64,000 bases of DNA from Streptomyces diastatochromogenes (GCA_026913215.1 JAPTYK010000001.1:5456001-5520000); one strand, 5' to 3'. Counted from the stretch's first letter, positions 9,563-20,219 are shown. Numbers and translations are program-made. The notes: generated by a model not told the origin, from the sequence alone.

Positions 9563-12500
9563 CTAACGCTCCTGGTTGTAGGTACTGCCCGGGCCGAAGC
9601 CCGATCCGTTCGTGTCCGTTCCCGCGTTGCGTCCCTGCGTGACGCCCCGGCGCAGGTTGCTCAACCTGCCCCGCACGTCCTCGGGTGCGCGGGAGACCTG
9701 GGGGCCGCCCTGCGGGGTCTGCTCAGCCGTGCCCTCGACCAGGTTGGCCTTCGGGACCCGGCGGGGAGACCGGACGAGGTGACCCCGCCCGCCTTGGGGT
9801 CCTTGAGCTTCCCGGCCCGCTGCCAGCGCTCGTCGTTGGTCGAGCGCCATGCGTCGGAGCCGTCGGCTTCGTCCTGCTGCTGCACCGGCTGCGCGGGCTT
9901 CGGCTGCTGCGGCGCCTGCGGCGGCACCTGCTGCGTCTGCCGGCCGACGCTGCGCGGCGCGGCAGACCGGCGTCGGTCAGCGCGTGTCCGGTGTCCGGGG
10001 CGGGACTCTGGGTCGGACCCGGACGGTCGAAGCCTACGCGGTCGGGGGCCTGTTCGGGAGCGGTCGGAGCAGATTCCGGTTCCGCTCCGAAATCCTGTCC
10101 GTAGCCACCCTGGTAAGCGCTCTGATCCGACCACTCTGCCTGGTGGGGCTGGGGATCGAACGCATTGTCGTACTGCTGGTGTTCGGTTTCCGGCGTCTCG
10201 TACGAGGCTTCCGCATAGCCCTGCTGCGGGTACGCCTCGTAGCCCTGCTGCGGATAGCCGTAGCCGTCCTGCTGCTGCGGGTAGCCGGCCGCGTACTCCT
10301 GGCCGTACCCCTGCGCCTGCTGGGGCTGCTGGGGCTGCTCGTACTCCTGAGCCGGGTACTGCTCGGCCGGGTACTCCTGCGCCGGGTACTGCTCCGTCGG
10401 GTAGTCCTGGGCCTGGCCGTACTGCCCGGCCGGCTGCTCCGCCTCGTCGTGGAAGAGCGGACGGTCGCCGCCCTGCGCCTGGGCCTCCAGGGCGGCGCGC
10501 CGCCCCTCGCGCTGCAGCGAGCGGTTGACCGGGTCGAGCTCGCGCTCCTCCTCGGCCGGCTGCTCGTAGCGGGAGTCGTCGAAGCCGAGATCGGCCGCGG
10601 TGAGCATCTGCTGCTGCGGGGCCGCCTCGAAGGCGTTCTGCTGCTGCTGTTGCTGCGGGATGATCTGCGAGACGGTGAAGTCGTCCTGGAGCGGCTGCTC
10701 GCCGCCACCGCCGTGCGTGATCGCGTCCGGCAGCATGATCAGCGAGGTCGTGCCGGCCTGCTCGCCCGAGGGGCGGAGCTGGACCCGGATGCCGTGCCGG
10801 TCGGCGAGCCGGCCGACCACGAAGAGGCCCATGCGCTGCGAGACGGCGGCGTCCACGGTCGGCGGGTTGGCCAGCTTGTGGTTGATGTCCGCGAAGTCCT
10901 CGGCGGTGAGGCCGATGCCCTTGTCGTGGATCTCGACCATCACGCGGCCGTCGGGCAGGCGCGTCGCGGTGACGCGCACCTTGGTCTGCGGGGAGGAGAA
11001 CGTGGTGGCGTTCTCCAGGAGCTCGGCGAGCAGGTGCACGAGGTCGGTCACGGCCTGGCCGTGGATCTCGGCCTCCGGCACGCCCGCCAGCTCGATGCGC
11101 TCGTACTGCTCCACCTCGGAGGAGGCGGCGCGCATGACGTCGACCAGCGGGACCGGCTGGTCCCAGCGGCGGCCCGGCTCCTCGCCGGCGAGGACGAGGA
11201 GGTTCTCGCCGTTGCGGCGCATGCGGGTGGCCAGGTGGTCCAGCTTGAAGAGGTTCTCCAGCTGGTCCGGGTCGGCCTCGTTGTTCTCCAGGTCGGTGAT
11301 GAGGGTCAGCTGGCCCTCGATCAGCGACTGGTTGCGGCGCGAGAGGTTCGTGAAGATCGCGTTGACGTTGCCGCGGAGCATGGCCTGCTCGGCGGCGAGC
11401 CGGACGGCCTCGCGGTGGACCTGGTCGAAGGCGCGGGCGACCTCGCCGATCTCGTCCTGCGAGTCGATCGGGATGGGCTGGACGCGGGTGTCGACCCGGC
11501 CCGGCTCCGTGCGGGAGAGCTGGTCGACGAGCATCGGCAGGCGCTGCTCGGCGATGCCGAAGGCGGCGGACCGCAGCCGGCGCATCGAGCGGCTCATCTG
11601 GCGGGCCATCATCCCGGCCAGGATGAAGGCGGCGAGCAGGGCGACGACGGTGATGCCACCGGTGACCCAGGCGTCCGTCTTGGCCTCGTCGGAGATGTCG
11701 GCGGCCTCGTTCACGGCCTTGTCGACGAGGGTCTTCTCGACCTCGCTGTAGCCGTCGAACTTGGCGGTGGCGACGGCCATCCAGGTCTCGGGCGTGATGC
11801 CCTTGCCCTTCAGCTCCGTGATGCCCTCGGGACCCTTGGCGGTGCCGATCTGGGAGGCGACGCCCGAGTAGACGGAGCCGTCCTTGCCCTTGGGGAGCTC
11901 GACGCCGGCCGCGGCCATCTTCTTCTCGCCGTCGGCGGCCTTGCCGGCCATGACCTTCTTGAGCAGGTCGACGTCCTCGGGCAGACCGCCGGAGCTGAAC
12001 TCGCCGAGGGCGATCTGCTCCAGGTAGTTGTACGAGTTGAACGCCACGGACTGCTGCGCGAAGACCTTCTCCTTCGCGCTGGGGCGGACCAGCAGCTGGG
12101 TGCCGATGGAGCGCTGGAGGGACTCCGCGGCCTTGGAGAGCTGGATGGCGTAGACGGTACGGCCGTAGCTGGTGATGTTGCCGGTGCCGAGCCCGAGCTC
12201 GTTGGAGAACTCCATGAGGTAGTGCTGCACGCCCGTGTAGCCGAGCTGGGTGTTCACCGGGTCCAGGCCGGCGCTGTACGCGACCTTGCGCAGCTGCTCC
12301 AGCTTGGGCTCCTCGTCCTGGAACAGCCGCAGGCGGCGCTCCAGGCCCTGGCCCGAGGGCATGTTCTTGACGGCCTCGTCGAACTTCGCCTTGGCGGCGT
12401 CCGTCGCGGCGTACGCCCGCGTGACCTCGTCGACCTTGCGGTCCTCGGGGCTCTTCGCGGCGAGCAGGGGGCCGGCGGTGAGGTCGCGCTCGTTGAGCAG

Positions 12501-12818
12501 GGCGGTGCTGTACTCCGAGGCGGCGCGCACGATGAGCGCCGTCTTCTCGGCGTCCTGCGCCTCCTGCCAGGTGTCGATCGCTCCCTTGACCTGGAAGCCG
12601 CCCATGACGAGGCCGACGAGCACGGGTATGAGGAGGATCGCGTTCAGCCTGGTCGGCACCCGCCAGTTGCGGGGCGAAAGCTTGCTGGAGCTTCCCTTGG
12701 GCGCCTCGGTGGGAAGCGGCGTGACGGGCACGTCCGCGGGCGACACCGCCGTGCGCGACGGCGGCGTGAAGTTGCCCCGCGTCTCCTGCTCCGCGGAGCC
12801 TTCCTTGCTTCGCCTCAC
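9563..12818 (-). CDS. cvnA: Conservon sensor kinase CvnA (copy 1), frameshifted near C-terminus
   Basis: A membrane sensor of about 1085 residues. Transmembrane helices lie near residues 58-78 and 383-403, flanking an extracellular nitrate/nitrite-sensor-like domain that includes LLNERDLTAGP. A HAMP region (RSMRRLRSAAFGIAEQRLP) and a GHKL ATPase follow: N box LLAELLENATTF near residue 600, G1 IHDKGIGL, and RMGLFVVGRLADRHGI. A canonical phospho-acceptor His box is not seen; FTNLSRRNQ occupies that place. The C-terminal third is low-complexity, with YPAQEYPAEQY repeats and Gln/Tyr/Pro richness, and ends in a VSRAPEDVRGRLSNLRRGV segment shared with copy 2. Frames break near 9965 and 9765. The start is GTG 12818. 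Confidence 0.9.
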
Positions 12819-13173
12819 TCGACCAACAACCTCTCGGCGTCGGCACCTACGTTGTGCCGGTGTTTCGTTCAGGGCCGTACTACTCGGGAGTTCATGAATT
12901 GCAGCACGTGAAGGGGGTCCGTTCCAAACAGTGGGAAGCGGCCTCTTTCAGTGGTCCAGGCCTCACCTAAAACGGGCATAAAGAGCGAGCCCCGCCAAAT
13001 GGCGGGGCTCATGTGAGCGCAGTGACACCGATCGGATGCGTCGGGTGTCCGGGGCGCCCCAATTCTCTTTCGAAACGTTATGAACGCGCGGACGGCCGTG
13101 TCGAAGGACACAGGCCGCCCCTGGCGGAGGCATATGACAACTGCCCTGACCCGCCGCGCCACTTGGGCCGTGC
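12819..13173. other. Intergenic region between the two conservons
   Basis: About 355 bases between cvnD of the upstream conservon and cvnA of the downstream one, both on the minus strand. It holds a compact terminator at 12987-13010 and should contain the promoter of the downstream conservon. I see no convincing gene. Confidence 0.6.
12987..13010 (-). terminator. Hairpin terminator after conservon 2
   Basis: Perfect 10-bp stem GAGCCCCGCC and GGCGGGGCTC with AAAT loop, 164 bases past the cvnD stop and upstream of the next cvnA. Confidence 0.75.
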
Positions 13174-13752
13174 CTACTTGAGCCGCGCCATGAGGGCGTG
13201 CTCGACGAGCGTGATGAGGGCGCTCTTGGCGTCGGCGCGGTGGCGGGCGTCGGTGGTGATGATGGGGGTGTCGGGGCCGATCTGGAGGGCCTCGCGGACT
13301 TCTTCGGGCTGGTAGGGCTGGTTGCCGTCGAAGCCGTTGAGGGCGATGACGAACGGCAGGCCGCTGTTCTCGAAGTAGTCGACGGCGGGGAAGCAGTCGG
13401 CGAGGCGGCGGGTGTCGACGAGGACGACGGCGCCGATGGCGCCGCGGACCAGGTCGTCCCACATGAACCAGAAGCGGTCCTGGCCCGGCGTACCGAAGAG
13501 GTACAGGATCAGGTCCTGGTCGAGCGTGATGCGGCCGAAGTCCATGGCGACGGTCGTCGTCGTCTTGCCGCCGGTGTGCGTCAGATCGTCGATGCCGGCC
13601 GACGCGGAGGTCATGACGGCTTCGGTACGCAGCGGGTTGATCTCCGAGACGGCGCCGACGAACGTGGTCTTGCCCACGCCGAAGCCGCCCGCCACCACGA
13701 TCTTCGCGCTGGTGGTCGATCTGGCCGCGCCGTTAGAGCTTGCGAAGTCCAC
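13174..13752 (-). CDS. cvnD: Conservon Ras-like GTPase CvnD (copy 2)
   Basis: A 192-residue GTPase with the same motifs as copy 1: GGFGVGKTT, FGTPGQDRF and ALNGFD. It differs from copy 1 at only a few residues, for example SNGAARS against SSGGAARS near the N-terminus and the final residue before the stop. It overlaps cvnC by 20 bases, as in the other conservon. The identical DNA tract 13187-13353 matches 7971-8137 base for base, which points to recent gene conversion or duplication of this gene alone. Confidence 0.93.
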   Translation of the reverse strand: MDFASSNGAARSTTSAKIVVAGGFGVGKTTFVGAVSEINPLRTEAVMTSASAGIDDLTHTGGKTTTTVAMDFGRITLDQDLILYLFGTPGQDRFWFMWDDLVRGAIGAVVLVDTRRLADCFPAVDYFENSGLPFVIALNGFDGNQPYQPEEVREALQIGPDTPIITTDARHRADAKSALITLVEHALMARLK

Positions 13753-14137
13753 TGAGCACCCTTTCGAGCAGTGTCACGTCCGGCGTGCCGCCGGTCTCTC
13801 CGTTGCCCGGCTGGTGGATCGCCACCATGCCGGCCTCCGCCAGGTCGGCCACGAGGATCCGGGCGACGCCGAGCGGCATCGACAGGAGGGCCGACACCTC
13901 GGCCACCGACTTGACCTCGCGGCAGAGGTGGCAGATCCGCTGGTGCTCCGGCAGGAGCGTGGCGAGGTGCGCCGGGTCGGCCGTGGTGCTGACCAGCGCC
14001 TCGATGGCGAGCTGGTAGCGCGGCCGGGTCCGGCCGCCGGTCATCGCGTACGGACGCACCAGCGGCTGGTCGCCCTCATGTCCGTACTCGTCGACTGAGG
14101 AGCCGTACGGATCGTGAGAGGCGGGGGGCGGGGTCAT
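13733..14137 (-). CDS. cvnC: Conservon DUF742 protein CvnC (copy 2)
   Basis: A 134-residue DUF742 protein starting MTPPPASHDPYGSS. It contains the conserved QPLVRPYAMTGGRTRPR, the LPEHQRICHLC segment and PLGVARILVADLAEAG, and ends VLSGLRKL. It is shorter than copy 1 at the N-terminus, close to the usual family length. The frame is intact. A gap of about 150 bases separates it from cvnB, larger than usual for a conservon and holding a hairpin near 14228-14251. Confidence 0.92.
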   Translation of the reverse strand: MTPPPASHDPYGSSVDEYGHEGDQPLVRPYAMTGGRTRPRYQLAIEALVSTTADPAHLATLLPEHQRICHLCREVKSVAEVSALLSMPLGVARILVADLAEAGMVAIHQPGNGETGGTPDVTLLERVLSGLRKL

Positions 14138-14227
14138 GAATCCTCCGGGCGTGACAGCAAGACTTCTGCCGTCTGATGGGGCCGGTGGGGGGCCGGGTGG
14201 GGCGGCCGGACGGTGAACGGTACTCAG

Positions 14228-14251
14228 GGCGGTACGGAGGGGCGTACCACC
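14228..14251 (-). promoter_or_regulatory. Hairpin between cvnB and cvnC of conservon 2
   Basis: GGGCGGTACG can pair with CGTACCACCC (one bulged base) across the cvnB-cvnC gap. It occupies the same position as the 9096-9121 hairpin in the other conservon. Confidence 0.4.
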
Positions 14252-14290
14252 CTGTCGGTCGGTGCGGTGGGTGTCCGGTGAACGTGACCG

Positions 14291-14701
14291 CTAGTGGAGC
14301 AGGCTGCCCTGGAGCTCCGCACGGAGATCCGGGGTGAGGACGCTGCCGGCCCGGTCGACCAGCAGCGCCATCTCGTAGCCCACGAGGCCGATGTCGCACT
14401 CGGGGTGCGCGAGCACGGCCAGCGAGGAGCCGTCGGAGACGGACATCAGGAAGAGGAAGCCGCGCTCCATCTCCACCACGGTCTGCGCGACGGGTCCGCC
14501 CTCGAAGATCCGGGACGCCCCCGCGGTCAGCGAGGTCAGTCGGACGCGACCGCCGCCAGCTGGTCGGCGCGGTCGCGGGGAATCCTCGGACATGGCCAGC
14601 AGGAGTCCGTCGGCGGAGACCACCACCGTGTGGGACACCCCGGGGGTGTTGTCCACGAAGTTGGTGATCAACCAGTTCAGATTCTGCGCCGCCTGGCTCA
14701 T
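14291..14701 (-). CDS. cvnB: Conservon Roadblock/LC7 protein CvnB (copy 2), internally scrambled by compensating base losses
   Basis: Roadblock protein of 136 residues from the ATG at 14701; a TTG at 14710 would add MNA. It opens SQAAQNLNWLITNFVDNTPG and ends AELQGSLLH. Residues around 42-55 read SEDSPRPRRPAGGGRVRLTSL, where copy 1 reads SEGFPRDRADQLAAVASGLTSL. Comparing DNA with copy 1, one base is missing near 14541 and two near 14580-14587, so the frame leaves and returns. The odd segment is therefore probably a sequencing artefact, not divergence. Confidence 0.88.
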   Translation of the reverse strand: MSQAAQNLNWLITNFVDNTPGVSHTVVVSADGLLLAMSEDSPRPRRPAGGGRVRLTSLTAGASRIFEGGPVAQTVVEMERGFLFLMSVSDGSSLAVLAHPECDIGLVGYEMALLVDRAGSVLTPDLRAELQGSLLH

Positions 14702-14710
14702 CGCGTTCAA

Positions 14711-17700
14711 CTAACGCTCCTGCTGATGGTTCGGACCGAGGTGGTGGCTACCCGTGGTCGAGTTGCCGGCCTGACGGCCCTGCTGAATGCCGCGGCGCAG
14801 ATTCGTGAGCCGGCCGCGGACGTCGTCGGGTGCACGCGAGACCTGGGGCCGGCCGCGTGGGCCTGCTCCTGTGCGGTCCCGGGTACGAGGTTGGCCTTCG
14901 GCACACGGCGCGGAAGACCGGAGGTGGTGACGCCGCCGGCCGCGGGCTTGCGCACCCGCTCCGCCTGGCGCACCAGCTCGTCGTTGGGCGAGGTCCGCCA
15001 GGCGGCCCCGCCGTTCTGGCGGCCGTCGGCGGCCGGGTCGCCGGCCGGACGGGGCGCCGGGGCGGACGGCTGCGACACGACCGGGGTCGGCATCGTCTGC
15101 GTCAGGTCCACCTGCTGCTGCGGCTGACCCTGGTGGGACCAGTTGGTCTCCAGGTTGTCGTACAGCGGGGTACGGGCGTCGCCCGCGCCACCGGCGGCGG
15201 CAGCGCCTCCGGACGGCGCGGCTGCTGGAGCTGCGGCTGCTGCGGCTGCTGGGGCTGCGGGCGGCGGACCGGCTCGGCCGGACGCGGGGCACCGAAGTCG
15301 TCACCGGTCCGCTGACGCGGCGCCGGCGGCTGGGCCTGCGGGGCCTGCTGCGCCTGCGGTACGAAGGGCTGGTGGCCGAACTGCTGCTGGCCGCCCTGGT
15401 ACGCCTGCTGCTGCGGCGCCTGGTGCTGCTGCGGGGCCTGCGGCTGCTGGGGCTGCTGCGGGGCACCGAAGTCCGGGCGCGGGAACTGACCCGTGGAACC
15501 GGGACCCTGCGGGGCACCGAAGTCGGGGCGCGGGAACTGCGCCGTCGACGTCGGGTCCTGCATGCCGCCCTGGTACGCCTGCGGAGCCTGCTGCTGGGGC
15601 ATGCCCTGGTGCTGCGGCTGCTGGGGCTGCTGCGGGGCACCGAAGTCCGGACGCGGGAACTGGCCCGTGGAACCGGGGCCCTGCGGAGCCGCCGGCCCGC
15701 CGAACAGGCCCGCCGACTCCGGCTCCTCGTGACCGCGCGGGGCGTCCAGCGGGGACATCTCCTGCTGCGGGCGCCGGACCGGCTGCTGCTGCGGGTCGTT
15801 GCCCCAGCTCGCCGCCTGCGGGCGCTGCGGCTGGGGGTGCCCCGGGCAGCTCGGCGCGCGGGAAGTCGTAACCGCCCTGCTGGGCCTGGGCCTGCTGCGG
15901 CTGAGGCTGCTGCTGCGGCGCGGCGGGCCCGGACTGGTTGCCCCACACGTCCGTACGGGACGGGATGGCGCTCGCGGCGCCGCCGATGAGGCCGCCTCCG
16001 CCGGGGCCCGGACGCATCGTCTCGGGCGCCTGCGGGGCCTGGGGACCTGCGGCAGCTGGCCGGTCTGCTCCAGCTGGGCGTTCTGCGGCTGCGGGGTGCG
16101 GGACTGCGGAGCGCCCTGCGGGCCACCCGCGAGCAGGCCGCCGTCACGGGCGGGCAGCGCGGCCGGGGACCGCCCGCGCCGACCTGACCGCGCGCGGAAC
16201 CGGCACCGGCGGCGAGACGGCCGGCCGCCGAGGACGGGGCACCGCCCTGGCCCGGACGCCCGCCGGGGCCACCGGCCGCGCCGGGACCGCCGGGGAGACC
16301 GCGGCCGGGGGCCGGGGCACCTGGGGCATCGCGCCCTGGCCCGGCTTGGGCATGGGCTTCTTGCCGCCCTGGGCGACGTCGACCGGGAGCATGACGAGCG
16401 CGGTGGTGCCGCCCGAGTCGGACGGGCGCAGCTGGATCCGGATGCCGTGTCGCAGGGACAGGCGGCCGACCACGAACAGACCCATGCGGCGGGAGACCGA
16501 GACGTCCACGGTGGGCGGCGAGGCGAGCCGCTCGTTGATCGCGGCGAGGTCCTCGGGGGAGAGGCCGATGCCGGTGTCGTGGATCTCGACGAGCACGCGG
16601 CCGTCGGGCAGCGCGTGACCGGTGACCCGGACCTTGGTCTGCGGGGAGGAGAACGAGGTGGCGTTCTCCAGGAGCTCGGCGAGGAGGTGCACGAGGTCGT
16701 TGACGACCCGGCCGGCGACCTCGGTCGCCGGGACCGCGGCCAGTTCGATGCGCTCGTACTGCTCCACCTCGGAGGCGGCGGCACGCAGGACGTCGACCAG
16801 CGGGACCGGGCGGGTCCAGCGGCGGCCGGGCTCCTCGCCCGCGAGGACGAGGAGGTTCTCACCGTTACGGCGCATGCGCGTCGCGAGGTGGTCGAGCTTG
16901 AACAGCGAGGAGAGCTGGTCCGGGTCGGCCTCGCGGGACTCCAGCTCGGAGATGAGCGAGAGCTGACGCTGGATGAGGCCCTGGGAACGGCGCGAGAGGT
17001 TGGTGAACATCGCGTTGACGTTGCCCCGGAGGAGGGCCTGCTCGGCGGCGAGGCGGACGGCCTCGCGGTGCACGTCGTCGAAGGCCGCGGCCACCTGGCC
17101 GATCTCGTCCCGGGAGTGCACACCGACGGACTCGACGGAGGTGTCGACGTCCTGCGGGTCGGACTCGGAGAGCTGCTTGACGAGCTCGGGCAGACGGTCC
17201 TGGGCGACCTTGGTCGCGGTGTCCTGGAGCCTGCGCAGCGAGCGGATCATGGACCGGGCCACGACGAAGGCGCCGATGAGCGAGACGCCGAGGACGAGGA
17301 GGATCAGGGCACCGTTGATGATGGCGTCGCGCTGCGACTCCTGCTTCAGCTCACGGGCCATCGTCTCCATGTCACCGAGCAGACCGAGCTCGATGCGGTT
17401 CATGGCGGCGATCTTGGTGTTGTACTCGTCGGTGAAGTTCAGGTGGCCGCGCTTGGGGCCGTTCGACATCGCGTCGTCGGAGTTCAGCACGCGCTCGGCG
17501 TACTTGTTGGCCGCGTTGATCGACGGGTCGCCGCTGTTCAGCGCCTCGGTCCGCTCGGCGGCGTCGCCACCGGTCGACTCGTAGATCGCCTGGAACGACT
17601 TGAGCTCGACGCCCTCACTGTTGAGGGCGGCCTCGCCGTAGAGCCGGTCACCCTGCTGGATGTGGCCGGCGGTCCGGTCGTTCTGGGGGAGCGCGGCCGC

Positions 17701-18544
17701 GATGATCGCCTGCTGGATGGAGGCGTACTCCTTGGCGGACGAGAACGCGGCGAGCGCGCGGGTCCGCTTGATCATCTCGGGGTTGCTGGTCGCCTGCGCC
17801 ATGTCCTGGGACAGGCTGAGGAGCGAGCGGATGAGGCGGCTGTACGCCTCGACCGTCACCGAGTGGGACACGCCCTTCTCGTAGGCGCTGCTCCGGATGG
17901 CGTGGAGCTCGGTGACCTGCGAGGCGATCTGGCTGACGTTCTGGCGGATGCTGCGCAGCGCCTCGTCGCCGTCGGTGGTCGGGATGTCGTTGGTGGCGTC
18001 GAGGAAGGCCTTGTACTCGCGGTCCGTCTTGCGGCGCGGGTTGGTGACCTGGTAGTCGCTGACCGGGCGGCCGTTGGCCAGAGGACCGGCGGACAGGTCG
18101 CGCTCGGCCTGGAGGGCCTGCGCGAGGCCGGTCGCCTCACGGGTCAGCTTGGTGAGCAGCTGCATGTGGTCGAGCTGCTCCATGTCCTGGAGCGAGTCGC
18201 TGATGCGGATGCCGCCCAGGGTGGTCGCCGCGACCACGGGGAGGGTGAGGAGCGCGACCAGGCGGGTGGAGATGCGCCAGTTGCGCAGGGCTATTCGCGG
18301 GCCGACCTCGTTCTCGGGGCGGGCCTTGGGGCGGCGGCGGCGGCTCGGCGGGCTTGGCCGCGGTGCTCGCGCGCCGTCCGCCGTCACCGCCCTCGCCGGA
18401 CGGTCCCTGACCCTGGTTCGGGGTGTGCGAGGCCGAGGGACCGCGGTCGGTCCCGGCACGCGGTTCCTGCTCCGCCGGAGCATCCGCTCGGCCCTGGCGG
18501 GCCTGGGAAGACCCCGAGCCATCCCTCTTGAAACGTCCCTGCAC
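14711..18544 (-). CDS. cvnA: Conservon sensor kinase CvnA (copy 2), frameshifted at both ends
   Basis: A sensor histidine-kinase-like protein of about 1277 residues. A GTG at 18544 begins VQGRFKRDGSGSS. The frame changes near 18340, then runs intact through helix 1 (about residue 90, LVALLTLPVVAATTLGG), an extracellular sensor domain with ALQAERDLSAGPL, helix 2 (about 412-430, ALILLVLGVSLIGAFVVA), HAMP, and the ATPase (LLAELLENATSF, IHDTGIGLSPEDL, RMGLFVVGRLSLRHGI). After about 16330 come several breaks through a Pro/Gln/Gly-rich tail that includes repeated GSTGQFPRPDFGAPQ units. The end RRGIQQGRQAG resembles copy 1. No ordinary His box is visible. Sensor domains of the two copies differ, so they likely respond to different signals. 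Confidence 0.88.
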
Positions 18545-19112
18545 TAGCGTCGCAACCTCTGGACCAGGCGTCCTTCCGGATGAACGGAGAGGACGGTGTC
18601 GGTGTCGATCGGGGCGCGTGGGGCGCCCCAGGTGGTCGTCGGTGACCGGCGCAGCTCCCCCTTCCCCGCCACTCGGCCGGCGCTGCGTTGCGCCCCCTGC
18701 GCGCCGGCTTGAAACCCGCGGCGGTGCGTGGAATTCCAGCACAGTGCCGGATCTCCAACAAGGGCCGCGTGTCGTGTCGGGAAGGGCATGACAAAGCGTG
18801 CACGGCGTGTCACCGCATGTAGAAGATGATCACGGAGGATTCGGACTTATCCGGCCCAATGGTTGGGCATCCCCGTGTGTCCCAGTCGCCATGATCGGGA
18901 GCGGAATAGCTCATTCAGTGGCGGAATGTCCCTTTCCGTGGTCATCGACGACGGTCCGTAATGCCGGGAATGTGACGCGAGTGGTGAGCAAACTCACACC
19001 CGAATCGGTGTCTTGGCCATGCATTCGAAGGGAGCCGCATGTTTAGCCTGACGCTTTACACCCCTTCGCGCCCGTTCGGGCGCCCGTACCGGAACAAGGT
19101 CTGATCACCGCG
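18545..19112. other. 568-bp intergenic region between conservon 2 and the TANPRR peptide gene
   Basis: Divergent promoter region for cvnA (minus) and the small gene at 19113 (plus). It includes a 6-bp hairpin GCGCCC-GTTC-GGGCGC at 19068-19083, about 30 bases upstream of the small gene. It is less GC-rich than the genes around it. I see no convincing coding frame. Confidence 0.55.
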
Positions 19113-19316
19113 ATGAAGACGACGACGCTCCGCAAGACGGCCAACCCCCGCCGTTCCACCCTCGTGCACCTCTCGGACGCCGCAGAGCTCGACCGGGGCG
19201 CCCAGTCGGAGTACGCGGTCGAGCTCCCGGGGAACACGGCCAACCCGCGCCGCACCATCCTGATGCAGGCCCCCGCGCCCTACGAGCCCCAGCCGTACGC
19301 CACCGCGACGCGCTAG
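19113..19316 (+). CDS. Small protein with duplicated TANPRR motif, unknown function
   Basis: A 67-residue protein, not recognised. Its two halves each contain TANPRR followed by a hydrophobic stretch: KTANPRRSTLVHLSDA at residues about 8-23 and NTANPRRTILMQAPAP at about 41-56. It ends PYEPQPYATATR. There is no signal peptide, membrane segment or cysteine. The ATG has no strong ribosome site. It stands alone between conservon 2 and the FAH gene. The internal duplication and orderly composition argue for a real gene. Confidence 0.55.
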   Translation: MKTTTLRKTANPRRSTLVHLSDAAELDRGAQSEYAVELPGNTANPRRTILMQAPAPYEPQPYATATR

Positions 19317-19433
19317 GCACTCGCCCCGCCCGCGTTCATTCGCCCCGGTGATATCGCCGGTCGGCCGCCTCCTCGTCGCGTTAGCCTGGAGCGTCAGACT
19401 CCAGCCAGTACCAAGTGAGGGGCGACAGCACTC

Positions 19434-20219
19434 GTGCGCATCGCCAGATTCTCCATCGACGGCAATGTGGCCTTCGGCGCCGTCGAGGGCGAGGGAACCG
19501 TCGAGTCCGGCGGCCTCGTCCTCGACATCATCAAGGGCATCCCGTACACCGACTTCGAGCTCAGCGGCACCAAGGTCCCGCTGAGCAAGGTACGGCTCCT
19601 GCCGCCCGTGCTCCCCAACAAGGTCGTGGCCATCGGCCGCAACTACGCGGAGCACGCCGCCGAACTCGGCAACGAGGTCCCCGACGTCCCCGTCGCCTTC
19701 TTCAAACCCACCACCTCGGTGATCGGCTCCGGCGACGCCATCGAGTACCCCTCCTTCTCCAACGAGCTGCACCATGAGGCCGAACTGGCCGTGGTCATCG
19801 GCCGCATGTGCCGCGAGGTGCCCCGCGAGCGCGTGAAGGACGTCGTCTTCGGCTACACCTGTGCCAATGACGTCACCGCCCGCGACGCCCAGCAGCGCGA
19901 GAAGCAGTGGGCCCGCGCCAAGGGCTTCGACACCTCCTGCCCCCTGGGCCCCTGGGTGGAGACCGACCTCGACCCGAGCGACCTGACCATCCAGGCCACG
20001 GTCAACGGCGAACAGCGCCAGCTGGGTCGGACGAGCGACATGATCCGCTCCATCGAGGACCTGGTCGTCCACATCACCGAGGCCATGACGCTGCTCCCCG
20101 GCGACGTCATCCTCACCGGCACCCCCGCCGGGGTCGGCCCCCTCAACGTCGGCGACGAGGTCGCCGTCACCATCGAAGGCATCGGCACTCTCACCAACAA
20201 GGTGATCAAGCGTGGCTAA
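19434..20219 (+). CDS. Fumarylacetoacetate hydrolase family protein
   Basis: A 261-residue enzyme of the FAH superfamily, whose members hydrolyse or decarboxylate 2-oxo/2-hydroxy acid intermediates with a divalent metal. GRNYAEHA near residue 68, FFKPTTSV, the metal-binding HHEAELAVVIG near residue 112, and the C-terminal GDVILTGTPAGVGPL are all present. It starts at a GTG preceded by GAGGGG. Its TAA overlaps the gltX GTG at 20212, so the two are co-translated. The substrate cannot be told from sequence. The link with gltX is conserved order as far as I recall, not an obvious pathway. Confidence 0.92.
   Translation: MRIARFSIDGNVAFGAVEGEGTVESGGLVLDIIKGIPYTDFELSGTKVPLSKVRLLPPVLPNKVVAIGRNYAEHAAELGNEVPDVPVAFFKPTTSVIGSGDAIEYPSFSNELHHEAELAVVIGRMCREVPRERVKDVVFGYTCANDVTARDAQQREKQWARAKGFDTSCPLGPWVETDLDPSDLTIQATVNGEQRQLGRTSDMIRSIEDLVVHITEAMTLLPGDVILTGTPAGVGPLNVGDEVAVTIEGIGTLTNKVIKRG

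Noticed and set aside
9849..12911. A 1020-codon open frame on the plus strand
   Set aside because: It is the antisense of cvnA, open only because of high GC at third positions. It has no recognisable domain, while the minus strand encodes clear HAMP and ATPase motifs.
18545..19112. Small genes in the gap after conservon 2
   Set aside because: Short frames here have no ribosome site, poor third-position GC bias and no recognisable pattern.
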